From: Betaproteobacteria bacterium
Lineage (GTDB): Bacteria; Pseudomonadota; Gammaproteobacteria; Burkholderiales; Casimicrobiaceae
Direction of reading: 5' to 3'
Length of the DNA stretch: 12,433 nt
Assembly (NCBI GenBank): GCA_013298455.1
Contig: JAAFHR010000045.1
Coordinates: forward strand, 1 to 12,433
The notes below the pieces were generated by a model. That model did no database searches, was not told the DNA's origin, and saw only the letters and a program-made list of their open reading frames with translations. The translations under genes were made by a program, and so were the position numbers. Below are positions 5,241 through 12,433 of the stretch, piece by piece; positions within the stretch are counted from its first letter, which is position 1; every line of letters starts with the position of its first letter.

Positions 5241-6413
5241 TCAATAAATCAACCGCCCGTCAGACGAAAAAATCGCGAGCTCAGGTTGAATGTTGAGCAC
5301 GGTTCCAGCGTTGGTTTGGCGGAAGGTGATTTCACCCAACACGATGGATTCGGTGTTGAGGATTCGCTTGACCTGTTCGCTGGTGGGCGTTTTTCCGCTG
5401 CGACGAATTGCCTCTAGCGTCAGTCGCGCTGCAAAGTAGCCTTCGAGCGCCAATTCATCCGGGGTGACGCCACTGGCGTACGCGCTCATGTCTTGACGAA
5501 ACTGCCGAACGATGGCGCTTTTGTTGTCTGAGGCGATGGGCGTGGCGGACAACAAAATCACGCCTTTGATGCCATTGCCGAGTAAGGCTGAGATGGCCGC
5601 AGTGCCGATGTCTGAGGTGACGTAGAAGTAAAACGCGGACCCGGTTGTGCGGGCAGTTCGGATGAAGTCGGCCGCTGCCTCGTAGCCGATGAGGAGCACG
5701 ACCGCAGTCGGACGAAACTCAACAATTTCGGGCAATACAGCGGTGGCTCGGTTGGTTTGTTCGGCCACCTGCACGAGCTTGGATTCAAAGCCGCCGATGG
5801 CTTGCAACGCCTTAAGATAGACCTGCGCCCGCGCCGTTGATTGCGCATCACGCTCAGCCAGCACAATGACTCGCCGACGGTTCAAATCCGACAGATTGCG
5901 AGCGATGGCTTTGGCGGTATCGACATCCGACAAACGCGGAGTCACGAGCACATCGGCCAAAGAGATTCGCTGCTGGGGTGAGGCCGAAAGTCCGCCAACA
6001 ATGGCGATCCCCGATTTTTTGGCAATGGCCGACATGCTGCTGAGCGAGGCTTCCCCAGAGCCGCCGAGAATGGCGAGCGCACCCTTTTTCGCGAGCTCAG
6101 TCGTCAGCTCTGCTGCATCAATCGGGCTGGCCTCATCGTTTTCAACTTGCAGCAATATGGTTTTTCCGGCAATTCCGCCACCGGCGTTGGCAGCCTTAAC
6201 CGCTGCCGAGGCGCCACGTACGAAGCTCACGCCCGCGCCGCCTTGATGCGATGAGATGGGGAGCACAGCACCGAGCAGATGCGAGTTGCTGACCGGACGT
6301 TGTGCCCGCGATTCGTTGGCGGTGAGGGCAAAAATCGCAACCACCACACAGGCTGATTGGCGCAGAGCGACGAGAGGCTGCATAAAGGAAATCACTTGGA
6401 ACGAGCGTCGCAC
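5241..6413 (-). CDS. Periplasmic binding protein, LivK-like (type I fold), orphan
   Basis: This is probably the substrate-binding component of a branched-chain-amino-acid/amide/urea-type ABC uptake system, or a stand-alone ligand sensor of that fold. The 390-residue product has a signal peptide with likely cleavage SRA|Q after residue 37. The mature part is typical of the Peripla_BP_6 class: LLGAVLPISSHQGGAG at its start, AAVKAANAGGGIAGKTI, LAILGGSGEASLSS in the first lobe, then DTAKAIARNLSDLNRRRVIVLAE and AVVLLIGYEAAADFIRTAR in the second. No permease or ATPase genes of such a transporter are in the window. The start is uncertain: GTG at 6413, or ATG at 6383 giving 380 residues and a more usual signal peptide. 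A possible promoter lies at 6461-6489. The gene is convergent with the uup tail fragment, 28 bp away. Ligand unknown. Confidence 0.85.
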   Translation of the reverse strand: MRRSFQVISFMQPLVALRQSACVVVAIFALTANESRAQRPVSNSHLLGAVLPISSHQGGAGVSFVRGASAAVKAANAGGGIAGKTILLQVENDEASPIDAAELTTELAKKGALAILGGSGEASLSSMSAIAKKSGIAIVGGLSASPQQRISLADVLVTPRLSDVDTAKAIARNLSDLNRRRVIVLAERDAQSTARAQVYLKALQAIGGFESKLVQVAEQTNRATAVLPEIVEFRPTAVVLLIGYEAAADFIRTARTTGSAFYFYVTSDIGTAAISALLGNGIKGVILLSATPIASDNKSAIVRQFRQDMSAYASGVTPDELALEGYFAARLTLEAIRRSGKTPTSEQVKRILNTESIVLGEITFRQTNAGTVLNIQPELAIFSSDGRLIY

Positions 6414-6460
6414 GAAGTGAGCGCCCCTACGGGCACACTGATCGCGCAGACTTTTCCGAA

Positions 6461-6489
6461 GTTTTACTGTGTCTAGCGGGTTTAAGCAA
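6461..6489 (-). promoter_or_regulatory. Possible promoter of the periplasmic binding-protein gene
   Basis: On the minus strand TTGCTT (complement of 6484-6489) and TAAAAC (complement of 6461-6466) are spaced by exactly 17 bp, about 45 bp before the GTG start. Each hexamer matches the sigma-70 consensus only partly. It would let this gene be transcribed independently of dbpA, whose stop lies 152 bp upstream. The gap also holds a GC-rich hairpin at 6545-6566 without a U-tract. Confidence 0.4.
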
Positions 6490-6565
6490 TGCCTATCGCT
6501 CGCCTTCTCGGCTGCAGCGGCAGCGCGTGTGGTTGTATTGCGCAGCCGTCGCGCTCCAGCGGCGG

Positions 6566-7948
6566 CTACAAGGTGAGCGCCCGAGCCTTGACCGTCTTTC
6601 CCTTGACTTTACCGTTGTTGAGGGCGGCCAGTGCCTTTTTTGAGACGTCCCTGGCGACGGCAACGTAGATGGCGAAATCGTTCACGTTGATCTTGCCCAC
6701 CTGATCTTTGCTTAGACCGCCTTCCCCGCAGAGCGCACCGAGCACATCGCCTGCGCGAATTTTTTCTTTGCGGCCACCGAGGATTTGCAGGGTGGTCATG
6801 GGGGGCACGAGAGCGGCATCTGAGGTAGACGTAACGCTCGCAATCGGATGCCATTCGCAGGGGCGACCTTGGATGTCTTCGATCTTGTTGATCCAGTGCA
6901 TTTCGTTCATGCCAACAAGATTCAGCGCGAGCCCCAATTCGTCGCCACGCCCCGTGCGACCCACGCGGTGGATGTGCAGTTCGGGTTCGGGGGTGACGTC
7001 GATGTTGATCACGGCATCAAGCCCCTGAATATCGAGTCCGCGCGCGGCAACATCGGTCGCCACGAGCACCGAACAGCTTTTGTTCGCAAACTGAATCAGC
7101 ACCTGATCGCGATCTTTTTGATCGAGTTCGCCGTGCAGCGCAAGCGCAGAAAAACCATCCGCTTTCAATCGCTCCAACACGTCTTTGCATTTGGCTTTGG
7201 TGTTACAAAACGCGAGCGTTGACGTGGGGCGAAAATGCCGGAGCAGCAAGGACACCGCAGGCAAGCGCTGATCCCGTTCGATCTCGTAGAAGAATTGGCG
7301 AATCTTGGTGTCGCTGTGTTGCGCTTCAACTTTGACCGTTTTGGGGTTGCGTTGAAATTGCGTGGCGAGCCCCTCAACACCGGGCGGATAGGTCGCTGAA
7401 AACAAAAGCGTTTGTCGATCACGCGGACAGTGTTTGATGACCTTGGCGATGTCGTCGTAAAAACCCATGTCGAGCATGCGATCAGCTTCGTCGAGCACGA
7501 GGGTCTTCATTGCGTGCAGATCGAGCGCGCCGACATCGATCAGATCTTGAATTCGACCCGGTGTGCCCACCGCGATGTGAGCGCCGTGTTCCAAGCTGGC
7601 GCGTTGCGGACGCATTGGAATGCCGCCGCAGAGTGTGAGGATTTTGATGTTGTCTTCGGCGCGAGCGAGACGCCGCAGCTCTTGCGTGACCTGATCCGCC
7701 AGCTCGCGGGTGGGGCAGAGCACGAGGGCTTGGGTATCGAGCAGAGTCACATCGAGCTTTGCCAGAAGCGGCAAGGCAAACGCCGCCGTTTTGCCACTGC
7801 CGGTGGCGGCTTGCGCAATTAAATCGTGCCCCGCCAATGTGATGGGAAGGCTCGCCGCTTGGATCGGCGTCATCGATACATACCCCAATCGATCAAGATT
7901 GGCGAGCATGGCCGCAGACAGCGGCAGTGTTTTGAAATCGGTGGTCAT
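6566..7948 (-). CDS. dbpA: DEAD-box ATP-dependent RNA helicase DbpA
   Basis: DbpA is a 23S-rRNA-specific helicase acting in large-subunit assembly, targeted by its C-terminal domain to hairpin 92. The 460-residue protein carries all the expected motifs: Q motif TPIQ near 27, motif I ATGSGKT (48-54), Ia PTREL (79-83), II DEAD (153-156), III SAT (184-186), VATDVAARGLD (about 296-306) and VI HRVGRTGRG (327-335). The last 75 or so residues (QILGGRKEKIRAGDVLGALCGEGG to KGKTVKARALTL) match the DbpA RNA-binding domain, which separates it from RhlE, RhlB and SrmB. Length is that of E. coli DbpA. No clear Shine-Dalgarno sequence precedes the ATG. TAAGCT ends 6 nt upstream, as at uup. It follows panC by 78 bp on the same strand. 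Its 3' end exists a second time at 4646-4926. Confidence 0.95.
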   Translation of the reverse strand: MTTDFKTLPLSAAMLANLDRLGYVSMTPIQAASLPITLAGHDLIAQAATGSGKTAAFALPLLAKLDVTLLDTQALVLCPTRELADQVTQELRRLARAEDNIKILTLCGGIPMRPQRASLEHGAHIAVGTPGRIQDLIDVGALDLHAMKTLVLDEADRMLDMGFYDDIAKVIKHCPRDRQTLLFSATYPPGVEGLATQFQRNPKTVKVEAQHSDTKIRQFFYEIERDQRLPAVSLLLRHFRPTSTLAFCNTKAKCKDVLERLKADGFSALALHGELDQKDRDQVLIQFANKSCSVLVATDVAARGLDIQGLDAVINIDVTPEPELHIHRVGRTGRGDELGLALNLVGMNEMHWINKIEDIQGRPCEWHPIASVTSTSDAALVPPMTTLQILGGRKEKIRAGDVLGALCGEGGLSKDQVGKINVNDFAIYVAVARDVSKKALAALNNGKVKGKTVKARALTL

Positions 7949-8026
7949 GGTCGGAGCTTAGACGAAAGCAGAGGGTTGTTCGCTCTACCGAACTCGCCGC
8001 GCCATCAACGTGCCGCAGTAGAGCGA

Positions 8027-8860
8027 TTACGCCAGCGTCACTTCGACGTTGTCGAGCAATCGCGGCGCGCCCAATTTAGCAGCAGCCAATACGACCAATT
8101 CGCGATCCGAATCGAGCGGTGGCATGAGATCACTGCGCCGACGTACCGTGACGTAATCTGGCAGCCAACCGTGACGCGCCAGATCGGTCATCGCTTCGGC
8201 CTCTAGCGTGGCGTAGGAATGCGTGCCGTGGTGCAGCGCATCGCTCATTTCTTGTAGCACTCGGTACAGCCGCGGTGCTTCGGCGCGCTCGGCAGCGCTC
8301 AAATATTGATTGCGTGACGAGAGTGCCAAACCGTCCGCCGCGCGCACCGTTTCCGCCAGGATAACCTCTACAGGCAGCGCCAGTTGCCGCGCCATCGATT
8401 CCAGCACCAAGCATTGCTGATAGTCTTTTTTTCCAAACACGGCGGCTTTGGGTTGCACCATGTTGAAGAGCTTCAACACCACCGTCGCCACGCCACGAAA
8501 GTGGCCAGGGCGCACTGCGCCTTCGAGAATGCTTTCGATTTTTTCGGGCACGACCGAATAGGTTTGCGGCTCGGGATAAAGCTCTTTTTCATCGGGCGCA
8601 AACACTACATCGCAATCGATGCTCTCCAATTTTTTGCAATCATCGGCGAGCGTTCGCGGATATCGGTCAAAGTCTTCGTGTGGGCCGAATTGCATTCGGT
8701 TCACAAAAATGCTCACCACCGTGCAAGCCCCGCGCGGCGCGGCTTCTTCGACTAATCGAAGATGGCCTTCATGCAAATTCCCCATCGTAGGAACGAACAC
8801 ATTGTTGGGCACGCCGCGCAAGTATTTGCGCAACTCCGCGACGGTATGAATGAGTTCCAT
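8027..8860 (-). CDS. panC: Pantothenate synthetase (pantoate--beta-alanine ligase)
   Basis: PanC condenses pantoate and beta-alanine with ATP, via pantoyl adenylate, to give pantothenate, the precursor of coenzyme A, in the cytosol. The 277-residue length fits the family (E. coli 283). The diagnostic motifs are present: PTMGNLHEGH with the HxGH nucleotidyl-transferase signature (residues 24-33), NRMQFGPHEDFDRYPRTLADD, VVLKLFNMVQPKAAVFGKKDYQQ, and LSSRNQYLS, which closes the active site. The ATG at 8860 has a strong AAGGGGAG ribosome binding site 6 nt upstream. It lies 38 bp downstream of the HAD phosphatase gene and 78 bp upstream of dbpA, all on the minus strand, so the three may be co-transcribed. 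panB and panD, its usual partners, are not in the window. Confidence 0.96.
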   Translation of the reverse strand: MELIHTVAELRKYLRGVPNNVFVPTMGNLHEGHLRLVEEAAPRGACTVVSIFVNRMQFGPHEDFDRYPRTLADDCKKLESIDCDVVFAPDEKELYPEPQTYSVVPEKIESILEGAVRPGHFRGVATVVLKLFNMVQPKAAVFGKKDYQQCLVLESMARQLALPVEVILAETVRAADGLALSSRNQYLSAAERAEAPRLYRVLQEMSDALHHGTHSYATLEAEAMTDLARHGWLPDYVTVRRRSDLMPPLDSDRELVVLAAAKLGAPRLLDNVEVTLA

Positions 8861-8898
8861 GAATTGCTCCCCTTGCTTTAGTTCTTCGCGCCGCAGCG

Positions 8899-9546
8899 CT
8901 ATGAAAACTGATGAACGGCGTCAACCAGTTGCGCCGGATTGTCAACGATTCGTCTCGCACCTGCCGTTTCAAGCTCCGTGCGATCACCAAAGCCCCACAG
9001 CACGCCGATCGAATGCGTGTTGGCGTGCTGCGCCGCTTCGATGTCTTTGTCGCGATCACCAATCATCACACACTGCTTCGGATCGATTTTGTAGTGTCCG
9101 ACCAAATGCGCTAGAAGCTCCGTTTTCTTATCAAACCGACCATCGAGCTCGGGGCCGTGAATGCCATCGAAGTATCGCGTTAGCTCAAAATGCTCAATGA
9201 TTTTTTCGGCGAAGACGCGCGGTTTGCTGGTGCAAAGCGCGATAGTAAAACCCTGCGCGTAGAGCGTTCGAATCGCATCCGTCATTCCGTCGTACAGCGC
9301 ATTTTCTGACCAGCCGTGTTCGGTGTAGCGCTCGCGATAGAAATGCAGCACCGCCTCCACGTCGATACCCGCAAAGTGCTTCGGCAAGCTTTCGCGAAAC
9401 GGCGGGCCGATGAACGGACCGATCTGCTCAGCAGTCAGCGTTCGGAAACCGAGCTTGGCAAGACCGAAGTTTAAACATCGTTGAATTCCCAGCGCATTGT
9501 TGGAAACAGTGCCGTCAAGATCAAAAAAAAGCGTGGTGATGGACAC
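8899..9546 (-). CDS. HAD-superfamily phosphatase (5'-nucleotidase / phosphoglycolate-phosphatase-like)
   Basis: This is a 215-residue HAD hydrolase. Motif I is FFDLDGT, with nucleophile Asp9 and acid/base Asp11. Motif II is the Thr/Ser in CTSKP (about 105-109), motif III a Lys in the DKKTELL region, and motif IV is IGDRDKDI (about 162-169). A four-helix cap lies between motifs I and II (FIGPPFRESLPKHF, YRERYTEHGW). The sequence most resembles the Gph/HAD_5NT-type subgroup (TSKPRVFAEKIIEHF, SIGVLWGFG), which includes 5'-nucleotidases and enzymes annotated as phosphoglycolate phosphatase. The actual substrate cannot be told. The start is GTG at 9546, because the catalytic FFDLDGT must be at the N-terminus. 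No strong ribosome binding site is visible. The gene is divergent from fpr with only 30 bp between starts. A T8 run encodes part of LFFD. Confidence 0.88.
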   Translation of the reverse strand: MSITTLFFDLDGTVSNNALGIQRCLNFGLAKLGFRTLTAEQIGPFIGPPFRESLPKHFAGIDVEAVLHFYRERYTEHGWSENALYDGMTDAIRTLYAQGFTIALCTSKPRVFAEKIIEHFELTRYFDGIHGPELDGRFDKKTELLAHLVGHYKIDPKQCVMIGDRDKDIEAAQHANTHSIGVLWGFGDRTELETAGARRIVDNPAQLVDAVHQFS

Positions 9547-9576
9547 GTAAAATGGCTCGAAACAAAGGATGTCGCT

Positions 9577-10344
9577 ATGTCAGTGAAGTTTATCGAAGGT
9601 CGAATCGTTGGCCGCACGAATCACACCGAATCGCTCTTTTCATTGCAGTTTGACGCGCCATTGGAATCCTTTGTGGCAGGGCAGTTTTGTCGCGTGGGTT
9701 TGCCACTGATCACCGAAAAGGGCGAAGAAATCGTGATGCGCCCGTATTCGTTGGTCAACGCGCCGCATGAGCGCCCCTTTGAAATCGTGCTCATCGAGGT
9801 CGACAAGGCCGCTGGCGGCGTGCTCACGCCCGCGCTCGCACAACTCAAAGTGGGCGATACGCTCTGCGTTGCGCCGCGCGCCAACGGTTTTTTCTCGATT
9901 CCGGAAGTGCCCGACGCTGAGATTCTTTGGGGTCTCTCTACGGGCACGGCGATTGGACCGTATCTGAGTTTCATGAAAACCGATGCGCCGTGGGCGAAGT
10001 TCAAAAAAATCGTGTTTGTTCATGCCGTGCGCACCGCCGCCGAATTGACTTACCGAGCGCAGATCGATGAGATCGCCAAAGCGCACCCCGAGCAGTTTCA
10101 GTACATTCCGTTTGTGTCACGCGAGGATTACCCCGGTGCCATTCGTGGACGAATCCCCAATGCCATTGCCGACGGTTCGCTTGAAGCACGTGCCGGGCTT
10201 GCTTTGACAGCAGACACATCACACTGCATGCTCTGCGGCAATCCTGACATGGTGAACGACACCACAGCCATCTTGGAAGCACGAGGTTTGCGTAAACACA
10301 AACGCAAAGAGGCCGGGCACATCACGACTGAGGCGTATTGGTAG
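9577..10344 (+). CDS. fpr: Ferredoxin--NADP(+) reductase, subclass II (E. coli Fpr type)
   Basis: Fpr is a cytosolic FAD enzyme that passes electrons between NADPH and ferredoxin or flavodoxin, supporting Fe-S and radical enzymes and the oxidative stress response. The 255-residue protein (E. coli 248) shows the FAD-binding RPYSLVNAP (55-63), the NADP-binding STGTAIGPYLS (121-131), VSRE and SHCMLCGNPDMV in the NADP domain, and the family's end TEAYW with a C-terminal aromatic (E. coli ends HYW). I chose the ATG at 9577 because an AAAGGA ribosome binding site lies 7 nt before it and the protein then starts like Fpr. The frame stays open upstream to a TTG at 9481, but that would overlap the divergent phosphatase gene. 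TAAAAT at 9548-9553 could be a -10 element, without a good -35. Confidence 0.94.
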   Translation: MSVKFIEGRIVGRTNHTESLFSLQFDAPLESFVAGQFCRVGLPLITEKGEEIVMRPYSLVNAPHERPFEIVLIEVDKAAGGVLTPALAQLKVGDTLCVAPRANGFFSIPEVPDAEILWGLSTGTAIGPYLSFMKTDAPWAKFKKIVFVHAVRTAAELTYRAQIDEIAKAHPEQFQYIPFVSREDYPGAIRGRIPNAIADGSLEARAGLALTADTSHCMLCGNPDMVNDTTAILEARGLRKHKRKEAGHITTEAYW

Positions 10345-10404
10345 CGCCCCCGCAGACGCGTGGCTCAGAGCATTCTTGGTTTGGGCTGTGTCGTCAAAAG
10401 TAGA

Positions 10405-10433
10405 TTGACACTCACGACGTACAAGTGCACATT
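10405..10433 (+). promoter_or_regulatory. Possible aqpZ promoter
   Basis: A perfect TTGACA (10405-10410) lies 67 bp before the aqpZ start codon, with CACATT (10428-10433) 17 bp further on as a poor -10 candidate. The gap between fpr and aqpZ is 133 bp and has no terminator that I can see, so read-through from fpr is also possible. Confidence 0.4.
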
Positions 10434-10477
10434 TCGGCTCACGCGATCCCCACCGGACGCATATTTTTGAGGGCTCT

Positions 10478-11161
10478 ATGAACAAACTCGCAGCAGAATT
10501 TATTGGTACGTTTTGGTTAGTGCTGGGCGGTTGTGGCAGCGCTGTACTCGCAGCCGCCTTCCCGAATGTCGGAATTGGTCTGCATGGCGTCTCGCTCGCC
10601 TTTGGGCTTACGGTGTTGACGATGGCCTATGCGATTGGCCACATCTCGGGCTGTCATCTCAATCCTGCCGTTTCAGTGGGGTTATGGGCGGGCGGGCGAT
10701 TCGATGGGAAAGATTTGTTGGGCTACATCATCGCGCAAACACTAGGCGCGATTGCCGCCGCAGCGGTGCTCTATGTCATCGCCACGGGGCGCGCCGGTGT
10801 TGACATTGGTGGCTTTGCATCGAATGGCTTCGACGCGCTATCACCTGGCAAATACTCGATGATGGCCGCACTCGTCTGTGAAATCGTGATGACCGCCATG
10901 TTCCTGTTCGTGATCATGGGCGCCACCGACAAACGCGCTCCCGCTGGGTTTGCACCCATCGCCATCGGCCTGTGTCTAACGCTGATTCACCTGATCAGTA
11001 TTCCGGTGACCAACACATCAGTCAATCCTGCACGGAGTACGGGCGTTGCGCTGTTTGCGGGCGGCGGCTACGTGGCTCAACTGTGGCTATTTTGGGTCGC
11101 GCCGTTGATCGGCGGTGCGCTCGGAGCGTGGATTTACAACGCGGTTGCAAAACGCGACTGA
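10478..11161 (+). CDS. aqpZ: Aquaporin Z
   Basis: AqpZ is a tetrameric inner-membrane water channel. The 227-residue protein has six hydrophobic spans and both half-helix NPA motifs: HLNPAVS (Asn-Pro-Ala at 62-64) and SVNPARS (183-185). The selectivity-filter residues of a water-specific aquaporin are in place: Phe42, His171, Thr180 and Arg186. The stretch LIHLISIPVTNTSVNPARST is shared with E. coli AqpZ, which makes a glycerol facilitator unlikely. A small difference is Cys59 before the first NPA region (SGCH), where E. coli has Gly. The ATG has a TGAGGG ribosome binding site. The gene is convergent with the ABC exporter gene and is closed by the shared terminator at 11179-11208. Confidence 0.96.
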   Translation: MNKLAAEFIGTFWLVLGGCGSAVLAAAFPNVGIGLHGVSLAFGLTVLTMAYAIGHISGCHLNPAVSVGLWAGGRFDGKDLLGYIIAQTLGAIAAAAVLYVIATGRAGVDIGGFASNGFDALSPGKYSMMAALVCEIVMTAMFLFVIMGATDKRAPAGFAPIAIGLCLTLIHLISIPVTNTSVNPARSTGVALFAGGGYVAQLWLFWVAPLIGGALGAWIYNAVAKRD

Positions 11162-11178
11162 TCCAAGATCGCTTGCGC

Positions 11179-11208
11179 AAAAAAAAGGGGCTTCGCGCCC
11201 CTTTTTTA
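11179..11208. terminator. Bidirectional Rho-independent terminator
   Basis: The perfect stem GGGGC (11187-11191) / GCCCC (11197-11201) with loop TTCGC is flanked by an A-run on its left (11179-11186) and a T-run on its right (11202-11207). Either strand therefore gives a hairpin followed by a U-tract. It begins 17 bp after aqpZ ends. For the minus-strand exporter gene it overlaps the TAA stop codon (complement of 11206-11208), so that gene ends inside the terminator. Confidence 0.9.
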
Positions 11209-12433
11209 TTGCTCGCCCAAAAAACCACCACTTTGATGGGCCCACAGCCGCGCATAGAGGCCGTCGCTCGCCAAGAGTTCTTGATGCGTGCCCTCTTCAA
11301 TGATGCGGCCTTCATCGAGCACGACGAGCCGATCCATCGCGGCGATGGTGGATAAACGATGTGCAATAGCGACCACGGTTTTACCCTCCATTAAGCGATA
11401 CAAACTTTGCTGAATCGCGGCTTCAACCTCGGAATCGAGCGCGCTCGTGGCTTCATCAAGCAGCAAAATCGGTGCGTCTTTGAGCATCACCCGAGCGATG
11501 GCGATCCGCTGACGTTGCCCACCTGAGAGCTTCACGCCGCGCTCGCCGACATGCGCGTCGTAGCCCTTCCGCTCTTTCGGGTCAGTAAGCGAATCGATAA
11601 AGGCGCTTGCCTCGGCGCGCTCGGCGGCGTGGCGCATTTGCTCTTCGGTCGCATCGGGGCGGCCGTACATGATGTTTTCGCGCACGGAGCGGTGCAGCAG
11701 CGAAGTGTCTTGCGTGACCATGCCAATTTGCGCTCGGAGTGAATCTTGTGTGGCGAGCGCGATGTCTTGCCCATCGATGAGCACACGGCCCTTTTCAACA
11801 TCGTAGAACCGCAAGAGCAGATTCACGATGGTCGATTTCCCGGCGCCGGAGCGACCGACCAAACCAATTTTTTCGCCGGGTTTGATGTTGAGCGAGAAGT
11901 TTTTGAGCACTTCTTTCTTGCCGCCGTACGCGAAATCAACGGCTTCGAACTTCACCTCTCCACGTTCAACTTTTAGCGGTTGTGCGTTGCTCGCGTCGAC
12001 AATCGTATGCACTTTTGAAAGCGTTGAAATACCATCGCGCACCGTGCCGATTTGCTCGAAGAGCTGTGCAAATTCCCACATGATCCAATGCGACATGCCG
12101 TTGAGCCGCATCGCCATCGCGGTCGACGCGGCGACCGCTCCCACGCCCACTTCGCCGCGCATCCAGAGAAATAGCGCAACGCCCGCAGTTGATGCGATCA
12201 GTGCAGCACTGAGCACTTGGTTTACCACGTCAAACGCTGTGATCAAGCGCCACTGTGTGTACACCGTCGACATGAATTCCTTCATCGCGGTGCGTACGTA
12301 GCCCGATTCGCGCTTGGCGTGTGAAAAGAGTTTTACCGTGCTGATGTTGGTGTAGGCGTCAGTAATCCGACCCGTCATCAAAGACCGAGCATCGGCCTGA
12401 GCCTGCGCAATTTTTCCAAGGCGTGGCACGAAG
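11206..12433 (-). CDS. ABC exporter, fused permease-ATPase of MsbA/MdlB type (C-terminal part, start beyond right edge)
   Basis: About 408 residues are visible of a half-transporter in which a transmembrane domain is fused to an ATPase. Such proteins dimerise in the inner membrane to export lipids, peptides or drugs. The visible N-terminal part is the end of the ABC-membrane domain (ARSLMTGRITDAYTNISTVKLFSHAKRE, then hydrophobic spans around SAALIASTAGVALFLWM). The ATPase follows with Walker A GRSGAGKST, Q-loop VTQDTSLL, signature LSGGQRQR, Walker B ILLLDEATSALDSE, D-loop SALD and the switch His in AHR. It ends HQSGGFLGEQ. All catalytic motifs are intact. The frame stays open to the window edge, so the true start and roughly the first 200 residues are missing. 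The substrate is not predictable. The stop codon lies inside the terminator shared with aqpZ. Confidence 0.93.
   Translation of the reverse strand, partial: FVPRLGKIAQAQADARSLMTGRITDAYTNISTVKLFSHAKRESGYVRTAMKEFMSTVYTQWRLITAFDVVNQVLSAALIASTAGVALFLWMRGEVGVGAVAASTAMAMRLNGMSHWIMWEFAQLFEQIGTVRDGISTLSKVHTIVDASNAQPLKVERGEVKFEAVDFAYGGKKEVLKNFSLNIKPGEKIGLVGRSGAGKSTIVNLLLRFYDVEKGRVLIDGQDIALATQDSLRAQIGMVTQDTSLLHRSVRENIMYGRPDATEEQMRHAAERAEASAFIDSLTDPKERKGYDAHVGERGVKLSGGQRQRIAIARVMLKDAPILLLDEATSALDSEVEAAIQQSLYRLMEGKTVVAIAHRLSTIAAMDRLVVLDEGRIIEEGTHQELLASDGLYARLWAHQSGGFLGEQ

Noticed and set aside
6545..6566. GC-rich hairpin at the end of dbpA as a terminator
   Set aside because: The 8 bp stem is plausible, but on the minus strand it is followed by TGCGCAATAC with no U-run. 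It may slow transcription, but I cannot call it a terminator.
9481..9576. Upstream extension of fpr to the TTG at 9481
   Set aside because: It would add 32 residues not found in Fpr proteins and overlap the divergent phosphatase gene. The ATG at 9577 has a proper ribosome binding site.

Overview
The window reads as ordinary chromosome of a Gram-negative proteobacterium, beta or gamma class. The evidence is an Escherichia coli-like FadD, Uup (ABC-F protein with C-terminal coiled coil), DbpA, subclass-II Fpr and AqpZ, a GC content I judge by eye to be a little over 50%, and Shine-Dalgarno sequences of the usual type on most genes. I cannot place it more finely. Coding density is high, and I saw no tRNA, rRNA, CRISPR array or transposase.

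Layout, left to right: the N-terminal half of fadD (minus, cut by the left edge); a divergent regulatory gap of about 320 bp; uup (plus); two uncharacterised exported or anchored proteins (plus, 3041-4515); a scar made of two gene tails, the 3' end of a dbpA (minus, 4646-4926) and the 3' end of a uup (plus, 4994-5212); an orphan LivK-type periplasmic binding protein (minus); full-length dbpA, panC and a HAD phosphatase (all minus); divergently fpr and aqpZ (plus); a bidirectional terminator; and the C-terminal part of an MsbA/MdlB-type ABC exporter (minus, cut by the right edge).

Most genes are unrelated housekeeping functions: fatty-acid activation, ribosome-associated NTPases, pantothenate synthesis, redox and water transport. 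The interest lies in 2620-5240. The order uup-tail, cargo A, dbpA-tail, uup-tail, cargo B, dbpA is what a tandem duplication of a [uup 3' end - cargo - dbpA 3' end] unit would leave, or single-crossover integration of a circle carrying that unit. The junction lies at a GC-rich palindromic repeat, and a similar repeat has been absorbed in frame into the coding sequence of the intact uup. The two tails differ from their parents mainly at synonymous positions (by hand about 93% nucleotide identity for uup and 79% for dbpA). This suggests they come from a once-functional allele, perhaps from a related strain or species, rather than from a fresh duplication.

The first gene of cargo A, a secreted cysteine-containing protein, is preceded by a perfect -35 hexamer and a plausible -10 separated by a spacer containing ten consecutive G residues. 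That is the architecture of a slipped-strand, phase-variable promoter. A secreted plus a membrane-anchored protein of unknown function behind such a promoter, inside a recombination scar, is the best candidate here for an undescribed system. Its function cannot be read from the sequence.
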